Positions 19,801 through 28,750 are shown, numbered from the stretch's first letter. The stretch: DNA of 64,000 nt from Clytia hemisphaerica (GCA_902728285.1 CACVBU010001050.1:114797-178796), one strand, 5' to 3'. The notes: generated by a model from the letters alone, not told the origin. A program made the numbers and translations.

Positions 19801-20453
19801 ACAAACGTAAGACAAGGCGAGAAGAAGCTAACATTCTTCTACAGGGAAAAACACTCCCAGGAACAGCTTCAACAATGAAAACTAACATCAAACCAGCCAT
19901 CTTGAAGTCCAATCCGGACGCTGGAGCAAGAATGGTGTTCAATCTGCCAGTCAACACAGCTGGAAGCCAGAAGCCTTCGAATCAGCCAAAGACAACAGAC
20001 AAACTACCACCATCCAACGAAGCTTCCTTCAATGCCTCCCTATTCGACTCATCGCTCCAGCCACCAATCACTACCCAATTATTGACATCAAACCGACCAA
20101 TTAAACCAAAACCCATTGAGCCAGCATCATATGTACCTAATGCCCCTCCCCCAAAAAGATGCATCATCCCTTTTCAACGTGTCCCTCCACCGTCAAGTTC
20201 CCTATCAGAAGAATCGCAACCAAGTCCTCTCGCAATGCCAAAAACAACTTTTTATCGGCATCAAAAATTAGAGCAACAAACAGGTATAATAAAGCAAAAA
20301 AGGAAATACAATTGCACGAAATGTGGTGAACCTTTTGTGGCACCCCACACTCAATATTATGGTAGAAAATTTTGCCCAAAAAGTGACAGTCTCTCATTTG
20401 AAGATTGGTTGGCCTGGGCAAAAAATGAGAGGTCAAAGAAAAATTCACAATGA
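16887..20453 (+). CDS. Gene 3 main exon: intact DDE transposase-derived protein (1188 codons)
   Basis: The only uninterrupted member of the family here; with exon 2 it gives about 1297 residues. Exon residues: FKWASP (about 25); Pro/Ser/Thr-rich linker to about 145; zinc-ribbon-like Cys pairs (about 220 and 260); RNase H-like core with Asp 399 (KIDST), Asp 468 (TDRDCC), Asp495-Val-Trp-His498 and Glu 657 (NSLESFH); acidic linker; SLGIPGWGHVD (about 803); Arg/Lys-rich block (about 862-910); Pro-rich 1000-1110; MPKTTFYR; final C1143-x2-C1146-x7-H1154-x8-C1163. Asp, Asp, [C/D]-x2-H and Glu in this order is the signature of MULE/hAT-like DDE transposases; the Cys-rich front resembles the domain of unknown function DUF6729 as I remember it (not searched). 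No terminal inverted repeats were recognised, so the protein may be an active transposase or a domesticated DNA-binding factor. Likely nuclear. Confidence 0.8.
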   Translation, partial: PLTSRLNQLSSSPSSTLSSRSLKRTFKWASPATSTVDRPHQTDQSPVKSSNLETPQIPQVSNTSSTSVPAASALAASALAASPPTTPPPVSSPQNTQTISTPTSQVANSPGYKESPIYPLPDVGTLPSYSPTLSPLSPAKPRQPTDFSLRPPKDWKMEPADREWVGLHVFSSKNTLALPMRNWYYPPTVSAIAKKPSPQNYLLHNFFLWAPMSMWKVQLKCQRGNCGKPLRRKGIYTHTLRTVCDMQDFYYLATEYYNCTCNSTYVGWDNSIIYQLSISQQSKFPAFLMYRSTLDKSILTLLRSRTKGNSPTATGHSIAELHSENYLKKMSMYLDDCVHHKNGIGSLLSNETSYQPLPLMKGVPEVRWFLACYTKDVLQRQDVLKGNITSVFGKILKIDSTGKTLRKLAGTIRGSARWVTNVGNEYGAILQSVVVHSESNDTLEQMAKGIVDRYAAAEVPPPKLIYTDRDCCSSTGPAKIESLFVQWNGLLVRLDVWHLMERIALGYTSKDHPLYQTFISQLSGCIFAYDEDDYQKLKKAKRIELQEAGLRNPSDGAIKSSLTKKELLAHCKRYTRGDYETCKRIEALILEFTGATDVLGAPLFNDEMVKIWEEQRRHIECIQDPPGIPLYAVTKTIKKGGQDLPVYRCARGSNSLESFHSHLKEFIPGTSANGLHFQAYLLDGISRWNTARKEALRDDKQNQIRTFDHELALRFDQLHSKVFNKPLLEMEAPAALNEELIGMEYFFKASNITVDAEYIKNNIEDEDSGIEDLTFEDAPAETTDTIAQEEIDTTENDENDESVDSLGIPGWGHVDRLARALLDLEGVSIPKAKCSTILKLFGALNDFDKRPMKFKPVPIKPATGKFKRKQQMSGNANARIVAMRRSFVTGGQPSLCPSKNRIVEAIFIHLTNTHASSSTITTAGQKRKNESRWKKCITDYKYVQARVSNSELRSSISVFLFNVNETTLMKWHKRKTRREEANILLQGKTLPGTASTMKTNIKPAILKSNPDAGARMVFNLPVNTAGSQKPSNQPKTTDKLPPSNEASFNASLFDSSLQPPITTQLLTSNRPIKPKPIEPASYVPNAPPPKRCIIPFQRVPPPSSSLSEESQPSPLAMPKTTFYRHQKLEQQTGIIKQKRKYNCTKCGEPFVAPHTQYYGRKFCPKSDSLSFEDWLAWAKNERSKKNSQ

Positions 20454-20543
20454 TAATTTTTAAAAAGTGATTTTCTTATGCTCATCTTTATTTTGTTCAT
20501 TTTTATTTTGTTTATTCATAACACCATGGTATATATCATTTTT

Positions 20544-20645
20544 GAAATCGAAAGTGAAAGTGGTTTTCAAAGTGTCAAAAAGTGAACTGTCATTGAAAGG
20601 ACTTGGTAAATTTACTGATATATCTTAAAAACGAAAGTGAAAGTG
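20544..20645 (+). promoter_or_regulatory. IRF-type arrays (gene 3)
   Basis: GAAATCGAAAGTGAAAGTG at 20544-20562 and ACGAAAGTGAAAGTG ending at 20645, 90 bp after the stop codon. The E-box seen at this place in the other genes has decayed to GTTCATCTG. A GGTCACGTGACC box follows at 20853-20864 after the TCAAAAGACTTAGTAATTTT word. Confidence 0.6.
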
Positions 20646-20985
20646 TTCATCTGAAAAAGAGTCTAGTTAGCTGTCTTTTTCTTTCTAAAACTCTTAAACA
20701 ACATGTTTAGGGATATTTCATATTCTTATGTACATAATTAGCTTTTTATCTTGTACATAGTTTTTTAAATACATGGAAAATGAACTGTCTCTCAATTTCT
20801 CTCACCCTTCAAAAAAGACCTCTCAGTCAAAAGACTTAGTAATTTTCATAATGGTCACGTGACCAATTTTCTAACCATATATTCATATATAGTATGAAAA
20901 TATAATGTTTTCTCCTGTCAGATCTACAAACAACAAAGAGTGGCCGAATTCTTTTTCCTCTTAGAGAGACGATGTTATAATGAAA

Positions 20986-21073
20986 GGGTAATTAGTCCTA
21001 TCTGGGTCCCTCTGTCTTTATCCTGGCTTGGGACAGGCTGACTGTCATTCAAGACAGTCAGGCGACATTACCC
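20986..21073 (+). ncRNA. Candidate structured RNA, multi-stem
   Basis: Outer stem GGGTAAT (20986-20992) with ATTACCC (21067-21073); inner perfect 9-bp hairpin CTGACTGTC (21038-21046), loop ATTCAA, GACAGTCAG (21053-21061); a third possible stem GTCCC/GGGAC (about 21006 and 21029). It occurs only in gene 3, between the E-box and the first micropeptide exon. No known RNA family is recognised. Confidence 0.4.
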
Positions 21074-21185
21074 CAGCAACCTGTACAAGATGACAACTCC
21101 AGGTAGTCATATAGTCCATAGTCATATATATATATATATATTCATTTTTTTCTTTTACAGAAGATAACTAAAAAACAAATAAAAA

Positions 21186-21347
21186 ATGGAACCAATTCAG
21201 ATAAATGTGGATTACGAGAGGCAGGCGGCTATAATTGAAATCAGGTCCTTAAGAAAGTACTGTTCAGTGTTGTTGTGGTTGTTTTTTGTGCTTTTTATAT
21301 TGATTGTTGCAGTTTACTTGTTGGTGTGGCATCTTCACCTCCATTGA
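21186..21347 (+). CDS. Small tail-anchored membrane protein 1 of gene 3 (53 aa)
   Basis: The exon opens after acceptor TTCTTTTACAG (about 21161); ATG 21186, stop TGA 21345-21347. About 25 polar residues, then RSLRKYC, then a single hydrophobic segment of about 25 residues, ending in a short His-rich tail (WHLHLH). The basic-Cys patch followed by the membrane segment corresponds to KKFC/KKYC of the gene 1 and gene 2 micropeptides, but otherwise it is strongly diverged. I infer a single-pass protein with the N terminus in the cytosol. Confidence 0.5.
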   Translation: MEPIQINVDYERQAAIIEIRSLRKYCSVLLWLFFVLFILIVAVYLLVWHLHLH

Positions 21348-21573
21348 TGTTTCTGGTTTGCTTGTTGGTTTTTTAAATTGTTTATATTTTTGTACAGTTT
21401 TTAACAGTTTTTGTAGTTTTGTAGATTTTTAGCTAGTAGATGTTATATTTAGTTTTGTATATTTTGTGTTTATGGGAAAGATTTTATCTAAAAACTCTTA
21501 AATAGACAATTCAATGCTGAATGTTGAAAGGCCAGAAAATGAGCTCTCAGCGAAAAGACTTAGTAAATTTCGA

Positions 21574-21602
21574 GAAAACGAAAGTGAAAGTGATCACGTG
21601 AC
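21574..21602 (+). promoter_or_regulatory. IRF-type array fused to E-box (gene 3)
   Basis: GAAAACGAAAGTGAAAGTG (21574-21592) runs directly into ATCACGTGAC (CACGTG 21595-21600), after CTCTCAGCGAAAAGACTTAG at 21544. It lies 45-50 bp upstream of the acceptor of the second membrane-protein exon. Confidence 0.6.
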
Positions 21603-21697
21603 TTTCTTCTAACTCCTGTATTTCTATATCATTTTTATTTTACAGATAATTAATAAAAACTACAGACCATGCTGGGTACATTACAGGCCACCTAAAT

Positions 21698-22057
21698 ATG
21701 TCTGATCACGTGGTCCTGTTTATTCCTCCTGCTCCTCCTGTCCTTCCTCCTGTTCCTGATGCTCTGCTTCCCGTTCCTGCTGTTGTCCCTGCTGTCGTCC
21801 TGCCTGATATTCTTCTAGATGTTCCTGCTTCTCTTCCTCCTCCTATTCCTGGTGTTGTTCCTGTTCCTGATGTTGTTCCTGTTGTCGTTCCTGTTGTTGT
21901 TGTTCCTGTTGCCGCCGTCCCTGTTGTAGATAATGAAAATGAGCAATTTCTTCCTCCTTCCTCTCCTCGTAAATGTCCTGATTGTCTTGGTACTTTTTTA
22001 CTTGTTTTAGTTAATGTTGTGATTTTGATTGGTCTTGCAGTACTTTCTTTTTCGTAA
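21698..22057 (+). CDS. Pro/Val-rich tail-anchored protein of gene 3 (119 aa)
   Basis: The exon opens after acceptor TTTATTTTACAG near 21645; ATG 21698, stop TAA at 22055-22057. Residues 8-76 are almost only Pro, Val, Ala and Leu in VVPVP-like steps (CCTGTTGTT-type codons); then an acidic NENEQF stretch, a CPDC pair with preceding Arg-Lys, and one C-terminal hydrophobic segment (about 99-117). The basic-Cys-membrane ending matches the other micropeptides, so I read it as the same exon type expanded by a repeat. An upstream ATG near 21669 opens only a short frame. Confidence 0.5.
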   Translation: MSDHVVLFIPPAPPVLPPVPDALLPVPAVVPAVVLPDILLDVPASLPPPIPGVVPVPDVVPVVVPVVVVPVAAVPVVDNENEQFLPPSSPRKCPDCLGTFLLVLVNVVILIGLAVLSFS

Positions 22058-22202
22058 CTGTTTCTTTATGTAGTGTTTTGTAATTGTACAGTTTATTTAT
22101 GTCATATTTAATGTATGTTAGATCTTTATTTTTAACTGTAAATAGCTTAGTTTTTTATTTCATACGCATTTTTTATCAGATTTTATAGATTTTACGTAAA
22201 AA

Positions 22203-22304
22203 CGAAAACGAAAGTGAAATAATTCAATGTCAAAAAATGGCCTCTCAGTGAAAAGACTTAGTAAATTTCAGAATGGTCACGTGACCTTTTTTGATCACGT
22301 GACC
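22203..22304 (+). promoter_or_regulatory. IRF-type array and paired E-boxes (gene 3)
   Basis: GAAAACGAAAGTGAAA from 22204, CTCTCAGTGAAAAGACTTAG near 22243, GGTCACGTGACC 22275-22286 and GATCACGTGACC 22293-22304. Same order and spacing as 13309-13414 in gene 2. Confidence 0.6.
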
Positions 22305-22379
22305 TCTTTTGAACACTGTTTTTTTCTCCATTTTCTTATTTTCTAGATCTTTCGACCAACAACAACAACAAGAACAAAA

Positions 22380-22424
22380 CCCCCTGCTTGGTAGTTTAAG
22401 CTGAGTTCAATTCTCAGCCAGGGG
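22380..22424 (+). ncRNA. Compact tRNA-like hairpin (gene 3)
   Basis: Acceptor TTATTTTCTAG near 22346, then a CAA-rich tract. Outer stem CCCCTG (22381-22386) with CAGGGG (22419-22424); inner hairpin CTGAG (22401-22405), TTCAATT, CTCAG (22413-22417). Nearly identical to the gene 2 copy. Confidence 0.55.
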
Positions 22425-22545
22425 AAATGCTAAAAGCACTCGTTTATCAACGAAAGGACAAAGACAACATATTTAAAGGTATTTTTTCGAGATCGAAACG
22501 TCAAAAAATGGGCTCTCAGCCAAAAGACTTAGTAATTTTTAGAAT

Positions 22546-22573
22546 GGTCACGTGAGTATTTTGGTCACGTGAC
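22546..22573 (+). promoter_or_regulatory. Paired E-boxes near the gene 3 module end
   Basis: GGTCACGTGAG (22546-22556) and GGTCACGTGAC (22563-22573), preceded by CTCTCAGCCAAAAGACTTAG near 22513. Confidence 0.45.
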
Positions 22574-22619
22574 TTGTTAAGACACTGTAAAATGCCTCTT
22601 TTTGTATGAAAAAGTTTAA

Positions 22620-22643
22620 CTGGGTCCAATTCCCAGCTAGGGT
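22620..22643 (+). ncRNA. Partial second tRNA-like hairpin (gene 3)
   Basis: CTGGG-TCCAATT-CCCAG followed by CTAGGGTAATGCTAAA. The inner stem differs from CTGAG/CTCAG by a paired A-T to G-C change, and the shared AATGCTAAA tail is present, but the 5' strand of the outer stem is missing. Looks like a decayed or alternative copy. Confidence 0.4.
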
Positions 22644-22885
22644 AATGCTAAAGGTAACAACAGCCAATAAAACGAAAAATACGTCAATTTTGCGTCGAAA
22701 ACACATGGAAAACACGTGGCGATGATAAATTTGCCGCCATTATGGATTTTTTCCCGCATTTCGAAGCCAGATTTTGAATTTTTCCCGCTCCTTTCCCTTT
22801 TTCCTTCCCCCTTCCCCCTTCGTTCCCCCTTGCTTTCGTCATTTTTTTCGTTCGTCCCCCAGTCGTGTCTAAGATCGTCCCCCGG

Positions 22886-22927
22886 CCTTGCGCAGGGGCC
22901 ATGCCAATCTTCTCTATATCGTTCCAA
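22886..22927 (-). pseudogene. U6 snRNA core fragment, antisense
   Basis: Read on the minus strand, this matches the central part of U6 (about nt 25-67) at 40 of 42 positions compared with the human sequence as I remember it, including GCATGGCCCCTGCGCAAGG and AGAGAAGATT; the ACAGAGA box reads ATAGAGA. The 5' stem-loop and 3' part are absent, so it is a fragment, not a gene. It is the best preserved of four U6-like words at module ends. Confidence 0.65.
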
Positions 22928-24021
22928 CTTTGGATAAGCATCAAGATAAAGGCATTTTCAAACAGTTCTACTTTGAAAATAACTTGTAGTTCAATTGCTG
23001 ACAAAACAAATTAGGATACAATCAGTGTGCAACAAATCTTTCCAACGAATGTCTACGCCCACACCACGATGAAAACACTCGTTCTCGTTCGATTACGGAA
23101 GGGGGTGGAATCCACCAGACAAGCGATTTTTTGTCAATCTCAACGAACAATTTTTTAACGTTTTGGCTTAAAAGAATCCAGCTAAAATCCTTTAAATTCG
23201 CCAAATCTTTTAAATGGTTATAACTTTTGATGAAGTTATGGAATCAATTTCAAATTTTCAAAGGTTTGACAAGAGGAGTGTAAAGAGATAGAAAGAAAAT
23301 TCTTGAAAACAATGGAAATACCGCTCGTCCTATACCAGGTCCTTTGCTCTTAAGGGAGTAAGTATGTTTCGGTTAATAGATTTTTTTGTTTTTAGTCTAA
23401 TCCCAGTTTAATTATGCGTAAACTTTAGGGGATTATATTTTGGGAACACCTCGGTCAGACCAAAAGATACCTATATTTTCTTGCTCAGAAATTCCTAGCG
23501 ATTCTAATGATATAACCGCATCATAACATAAAAAAGCAACAGAATGGTGTAAAATTTGTTACTTCATACTAAAAAGTTTAAAAGGATAAAAAAGTTTCAC
23601 AATTTCACCATTTCTTCTCTCCTAAGGCCTCGTTACACGTTGCATATCTTTGAAATATTGTTTCTTCTTATTTTTGATCTCATTCACACACAAAAAAACT
23701 CCTTTCTTTCTCTCTTTTCAAAGAATTGTAGACTTTTTGCAAGAAAACAACTCATAAAACGCATTGGCTGAATGATCGAATGAATGGAATTCTTTACTTA
23801 CATAGTAAATTCTCCTTCTCTTCCATTTTTATGAATATCGTAACAGCGCTGATTGTTTGTTTTTAATCGACTTTTCAAAGATAGAACAATGGGAGTGTGA
23901 CGTCAATGAAATAAAGATTTCAGACTGTAGTAATGATCAATGTGACTATGAAAATGACTTCTATACTTAAAAAAATTGTAGCGATAAATTCTTCGACGTA
24001 AATACCCATATTGTTTACGCA
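22928..24021. other. No gene recognised; AT-rich start of segment C
   Basis: No convincing coding frame or RNA is seen. The 1.1 kb recurs at 47236-48329 and 62185-63292 with small indels. Confidence 0.6.
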
Positions 24022-25424
24022 ATGAGATCGATCGGTCAAGGATATGCATATATAGAAAAATTCAATGCTTTGATGAACTTACCAATGGTTGCCACAAGTT
24101 ATAATGAAACAGTTTCTTCTCTTGTTAAAGAGACACAAGAGGTTGCAGACGAGACCATGAATGAAGCAGCTGATGATCTAAAGGAGGGTGAGGATGTAAA
24201 GGATGTAAGCATTTCTGCGGATGGTTCATGGCAGCGTAGAGGATTTTCCTCTTTGAACGGCAAAATCTTAGATTGTGAGGACATGAGTAGGTACTGCAAG
24301 AGTTGTAAACAACATGGACATCTGAAAAAGTCAAACCGTTACAAATACAACAAGTGGAAGAAGGTTCACAAGAAATATTGCAAGATTAATCATGTTGGAT
24401 GTGCAGGTACAGGCGCAACACAAATTTTTGATCGAAAACAGAAGATTACGATACATTGAATATCTGGGTGATGGAGACAGCAAAGGGTTCGACTGTGTTG
24501 CTGAAAAATACCCAGCCCTTAATATGAAGAAACTGGAGTGCATCGGACACGTACAAAAAAGAGTGGGAAAAAAGAGTGGGGAAAAGGATGTGAACCTTGA
24601 AAAAGAAAGTGAAAGGACTTAACGGGAAGTTGACAGCAACAATGATTGATAAGCTGCAGAACTATAATGGAATAGCTGTAACAAGCAATAAAGGAGACTT
24701 GGAAGGAATTTCTGCCGTTCTTTCTCATGTCCGTTCAAACGAAACCAACAATTGGCATACTCATTGTCCAAAAGGGCCGGATAGTTGGTGCCGGTATGAA
24801 TCGGACAAAGCGACAGGACTGAAAACTTACAAGCCAGGCAAAGGACTACCAATGAACATTCTATTAACACATGTCAAACCTATTTTTCAAGAACTGAGTG
24901 ATCCAGAACTCTTGAAAAAATGTCTTCACGGTTAAACTCAAAACCAAAATGAAGCATTTAACGCTTTGATCTGGAAGCGCATTTCAAAATTGAAGTATGT
25001 ATCGTTGAAACAATTACGTTTTGGCACGTATGATGCCATTTTTCACTTTAACATTGGTCGCAAAAGCTCTTGTTTAATTATGGAGAAGCTGGGGATGATC
25101 CCAGGCAGACACATGTCTAAGTCGTGTCAAATGTTGAATAAAAAGCGACTTTACCACTCTGTGTACAATTCTTCGGAAAAAGCTCGCGTCCGTAGAAAGA
25201 CTATCCGTGGCCTAAAGAAGGCATCACAAGACAAACAGGAAATGCTCGAGGTAAAAGAAAGAAAAGATGTATTCATCTCAATACAAGGTGTAAAAGTACC
25301 AAAATTGGTGTTTTACCCCGGTTACCATGGCAACAGGTTCAAATTTTTGAAAAAAAATTTTTTTTTGAAAGGTCTCATTGATATATATCTTTTGGCATGC
25401 AAATTTATTACTAAAACCTCTTAG
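24022..25424 (+). pseudogene. Decayed Mutator-like (MULE) transposase
   Basis: Four consecutive frames rebuild one Mutator-like protein: MRSIG start; Asp in SADGSW (24220) followed by RRGFSSLNG; Cys block (CKSCKQHGHLKK...CKINHVGCAG); YLGDGDSKGF (second Asp) after a frame change near 24400; ECIGHVQKR ([C/D]-x2-H motif, near 24537); SWCRYESDK; LLKKCLHG then TAA at 24934 where the family has Gln; NEAFNALIWKR (Glu near 24951). Frame changes near 24400-24460 and 24600 and the stop at 24934 inactivate it; all are shared with the copy at 48330, so decay preceded duplication. It is unrelated at sequence level to the gene 1-3 proteins although the same motif order is used. Confidence 0.75.
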
Positions 25425-25959
25425 AAATTTTTGGGGCTGTTTCCACCTGATTACCTCAACTGTATTGTTAAATTTACTATAATAATTTATTGAAACTTTC
25501 TAGCAGCATTTTTTTATTGTACAAACATTGATATAATCTAAATGTGATATGATTAAGTCTCCAAACTCGAACCCTATAACTTGAATGTGTCCTTAACTCG
25601 AACGGTTTTTTATCCCTTCAGAACAAATTTATGCTATTTTCACCTATATCCCTAATGTTAGTTTAAAAGAATGATAACTTTCTTAAAACCTTTAAAATTT
25701 TAGGGATGACAAAAATAATATTATATTACATATTTGTTTCTGAAGAATATCTTTCAGGCTGATTCCAATCTCATTTTATCTTTTCTATTGTTAACTTAAA
25801 ATCAAGTTTTAGCGTGGTTTCACCATCGTTTATGTGGAATTTCATCTAATTTATTAGACATGGAGAGTGCTTTACCATTTGGATGAGTTTCAACTTTTAA
25901 ATTTTTTGGTGACATATTTCAACTGAGAGCGTAATCTGTATGACAAGATCCTTGATTCT
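25425..25959. other. AT-rich spacer, no gene
   Basis: No coding frame or RNA is recognised between the transposase and helicase remnants. Confidence 0.6.
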
Positions 25960-27027
25960 ACAGATCCGATCGACATCCGATCCGATCGTGCTCTTGTGTA
26001 CAGAAATATTGAAGATGTTTTAATATTAGAGGAGATCATGTGCCAACAACCTAACCAAGCAGCATTACTTAGACGCTTTGACAACCTTCCAACAGGTAAT
26101 GTAATCAAAAGAGACTGGGAAGAAATAAACAAAAGGTGTTATGAGAATCTGCCTAACAAAGAAAAAAGAAAATTTGATGATGAAACTTCAAAAGATATTT
26201 CTTTAACAGAAACATGGAAAGAGGCCAATTGTTACAACCGCTCTGTTTTAAATTCCTAATATCACAACGGCGAAAGGGTGGAAGTGCTGAATTTAAGTGT
26301 AATGGCTATGGACCACATCACAACACTGCTAAAGAGAGTTTATCACAAATTCCCAACAGGACTGTCATTGCTGTCGGTTGTAGAGTTCTACTAACAAGAA
26401 ATCAAGGTTGTATGACCAGGCTCGGGTTAAATAATGGTGCCATTGGAACAGTCATTAGGTCATTAGTATCATCTATAAACCCGATTCTAAACCACCACAA
26501 ATGCCAGAAATTGTAATTATTGACTTTTCAAGATATAAAGGTCCAGTTTGGAATGAAAATCACCCAACTTGGGTTCCTATCACACCAAATGTTGTTTATT
26601 GTGAAGATGTTAAAAAATGCTGTAAACGTACTGGATTTCCATTAATTACTGGTTAGGCCATCATTATTGCTAAATCTCAAGGTATGACTATCAGACCCAA
26701 CCAACAAGTCACAAATGTGACAATTAAATCATCTCTTGAAACTAGGATGGAACAATTGAATTGTGGAACATCATACACGGCATTTTCACGTGTTACACAG
26801 GATGAAGATTGGTGTTTAGCAGAACACACAACTTTAAATCAGGAAAGAAGAAGAAAAGAGACTATAAAACCTTTCAGTAAAGACAATTTTACAAAATACA
26901 TGCTCTGTTGAACAATACTTAGAACTACTCAAAAGAAGTTGATTCTTTTTGTGATGATGGTATAAATGATGCTGATTGTGCAGACCCTTCTTGCTCTAGA
27001 TGTTTGATTAATAAGCATCAGTTATAA
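25960..27027 (+). pseudogene. Decayed PIF1-like helicase, C-terminal half
   Basis: Pieces in different frames: ALVYRNIEDV...LPTGNVIKRDWEEINKRC...KEKRKFDDE (26000-26200), GCRVLLTRNQGC..LGLNNGAIGTV (near 26380-26450), WVPITP, then after TAG at 26655 IIAKSQGMTI (helicase motif of the PIF1/Helitron type) and NCGTSYTAFSRV (motif VI region, near 26760-26800). A Cys-rich tail (DADCADPSCSRC) ends at 27027. The N-terminal ATP-binding half is not found. PIF1-type helicases unwind DNA and occur in Helitrons and in some cnidarian gene families; this one is non-functional as read. Confidence 0.65.
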
Positions 27028-27684
27028 ATGATAGAAAACATTAGTTACGAAAGTAGTATAATAATGTTAAAGAAAAGTGATGATACAAATGTTAATGTGG
27101 AAATTGTGTAATAGTTTTGCAATAATGAATATGTGAGACTTTTGTAACTTGTTATTGGGCAATACTTACTTGAGTTGGGCATTTATGTTAATGCATGTCT
27201 GGAGGGGTGGTAGACAGACACAATGAGTGTGTTTCACTCGCATTTCATGAATGACCCCATCTGATATGTTAAGCAGATGTACTATATATACCACACTTTT
27301 GAATGTTGGTTTTATATGTTATGTGTAACATTCATGCAATCTTATACATATATCATTACTTTATTTTATTTTTCAGCATAAAATACTGAAATGAAAGGCA
27401 GAAAGATTTTGTGGTCAATTTAGAGCGGCAGGTTAAAGAGGAAATGGAGACGCAGATCAAGGAAATGGAAGAAAATCACGAGAGAAATAGCTGATTAAGG
27501 GCAAGAATTGGACAAAAACATAAACAGGAAGATGAAAATGAAGATGAAAACGAAGACATGGTTTTAGAGGAACGAGAAGAACATGAAAACTCGCCACCAA
27601 CAGATGTAAGCTTTAACAGTCATCTTTAACCTATTGCCAAAAGGATCATTTTCTCAGCATTTGAATTGTATTATCATTCACAAA
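27028..27684 (+). other. Spacer with a Glu/Lys-rich frame remnant
   Basis: After an acceptor-like TATTTTTCAG (near 27377), about 230 bp encode a Glu/Lys-rich, coiled-coil-like stretch (KEEMETQIKEMEENHE) with an internal stop near 27492. It may be a last exon of the helicase element. Otherwise nothing is recognised. Confidence 0.35.
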
Positions 27685-27741
27685 TCAAGAAATCAAGAGA
27701 AGGAGCTCGGAAAAGTAGGCGTATAAATTTTGAAATTCAAC

Positions 27742-28750
27742 ATGGAGACTCTTAATACTTCTTTACAATCTACTGAAAATTATATTGATGAAATGGCTGA
27801 CTTTGTTAAATCAAGAGATGCTAAAGAGAAGTTCAAGGAAAGTATTATGGATGATATCAAAAGAGACCTCCATGAATTTATTATTGAAACTATGGCTTCA
27901 CATAAAAAAACTTGTGAAACAAGAGATTCATTTTCTCTATCGCTTGAAACATATAATCACAAAGATCTTATTCATCATATGGCAACTGAGATTGATTTTT
28001 TGAGAGAAGAGATTGCTTCAAAAAACAAAATTATAGAAATGTTGCTATCACAAAAAGATATAGACCCCAGAGGGAATCAAATCTCAGATCAGAATTTTGC
28101 TTCAGTACGCAGTGATAAAACAGATCATAAAGTCCATAAAGAGATTAACGAGGATACACAAAACAAGAGAGAAAATCACAAAAAGCGACGAAAAGAGAAA
28201 TCTGATAAAACAGAAGAGAAAGAGAATGTTGTTGAGCAAGAGGCGAAGGAGAGGAAAAAAGTCTATATTGTTGGTGATTCGATGTTGAATGGATTGAAAG
28301 AAGTTGGTTTTAGAAAATTGCAACATGATGTTAAAGTAAGACCTCACCCTGGTGCAAGCACAGAAGATCTAATTGACCACTTAAAACCAATTTTGAGAAA
28401 GAAAAATGCAGACGTGGTAATAATCCATGGTGGAACAAACGATCTGATAAATGATGGCGAGACAACGAAAAACATAGAGGCAATAAACCGAATTGCAAAA
28501 AAGATTGCCCCAAAAAACCAAACTTGTCATCTCAAACTGCATTTTGAGAACAGACATCAATGGTGGACAAGACAAGGTGAATGATCTGAATGAATCGATG
28601 GAAAAGATGTGTGAGAATTTGAAGTTTGACATGATAGACAACACTAACATTACAGAAAAGCAATTATCAAAGGGTAAGCTTCATTTAAATAATCATGGAA
28701 ATTCTCGACTTGCGCAAAATTTTATAAAATACATTCGTGACTTGGAATGA
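27742..28750 (+). pseudogene. LINE ORF1 with SGNH/GDSL-type esterase domain, one frameshift
   Basis: ATG 27742. The N-terminal half is charged and probably coiled-coil. The esterase part starts near 28259: YIVGDSM (nucleophile Ser block), RPHPGAST, VIIHGGTNDL (Asn/Asp block), and near 28680 LHLNNHGN (catalytic His block, with Asn where an Asp is usual). The frame changes near 28510 in an A/C run between IAKKIAPK and the VISNCILRTDI segment. Esterase-bearing ORF1 proteins are known in CR1-group LINEs. Confidence 0.7.

Noticed and set aside
22886-22927. Functional U6 gene on the minus strand
   Set aside because: Only the core is present; the 5' stem-loop, the 3' end and a pol III promoter are missing, and the ACAGAGA box is altered.
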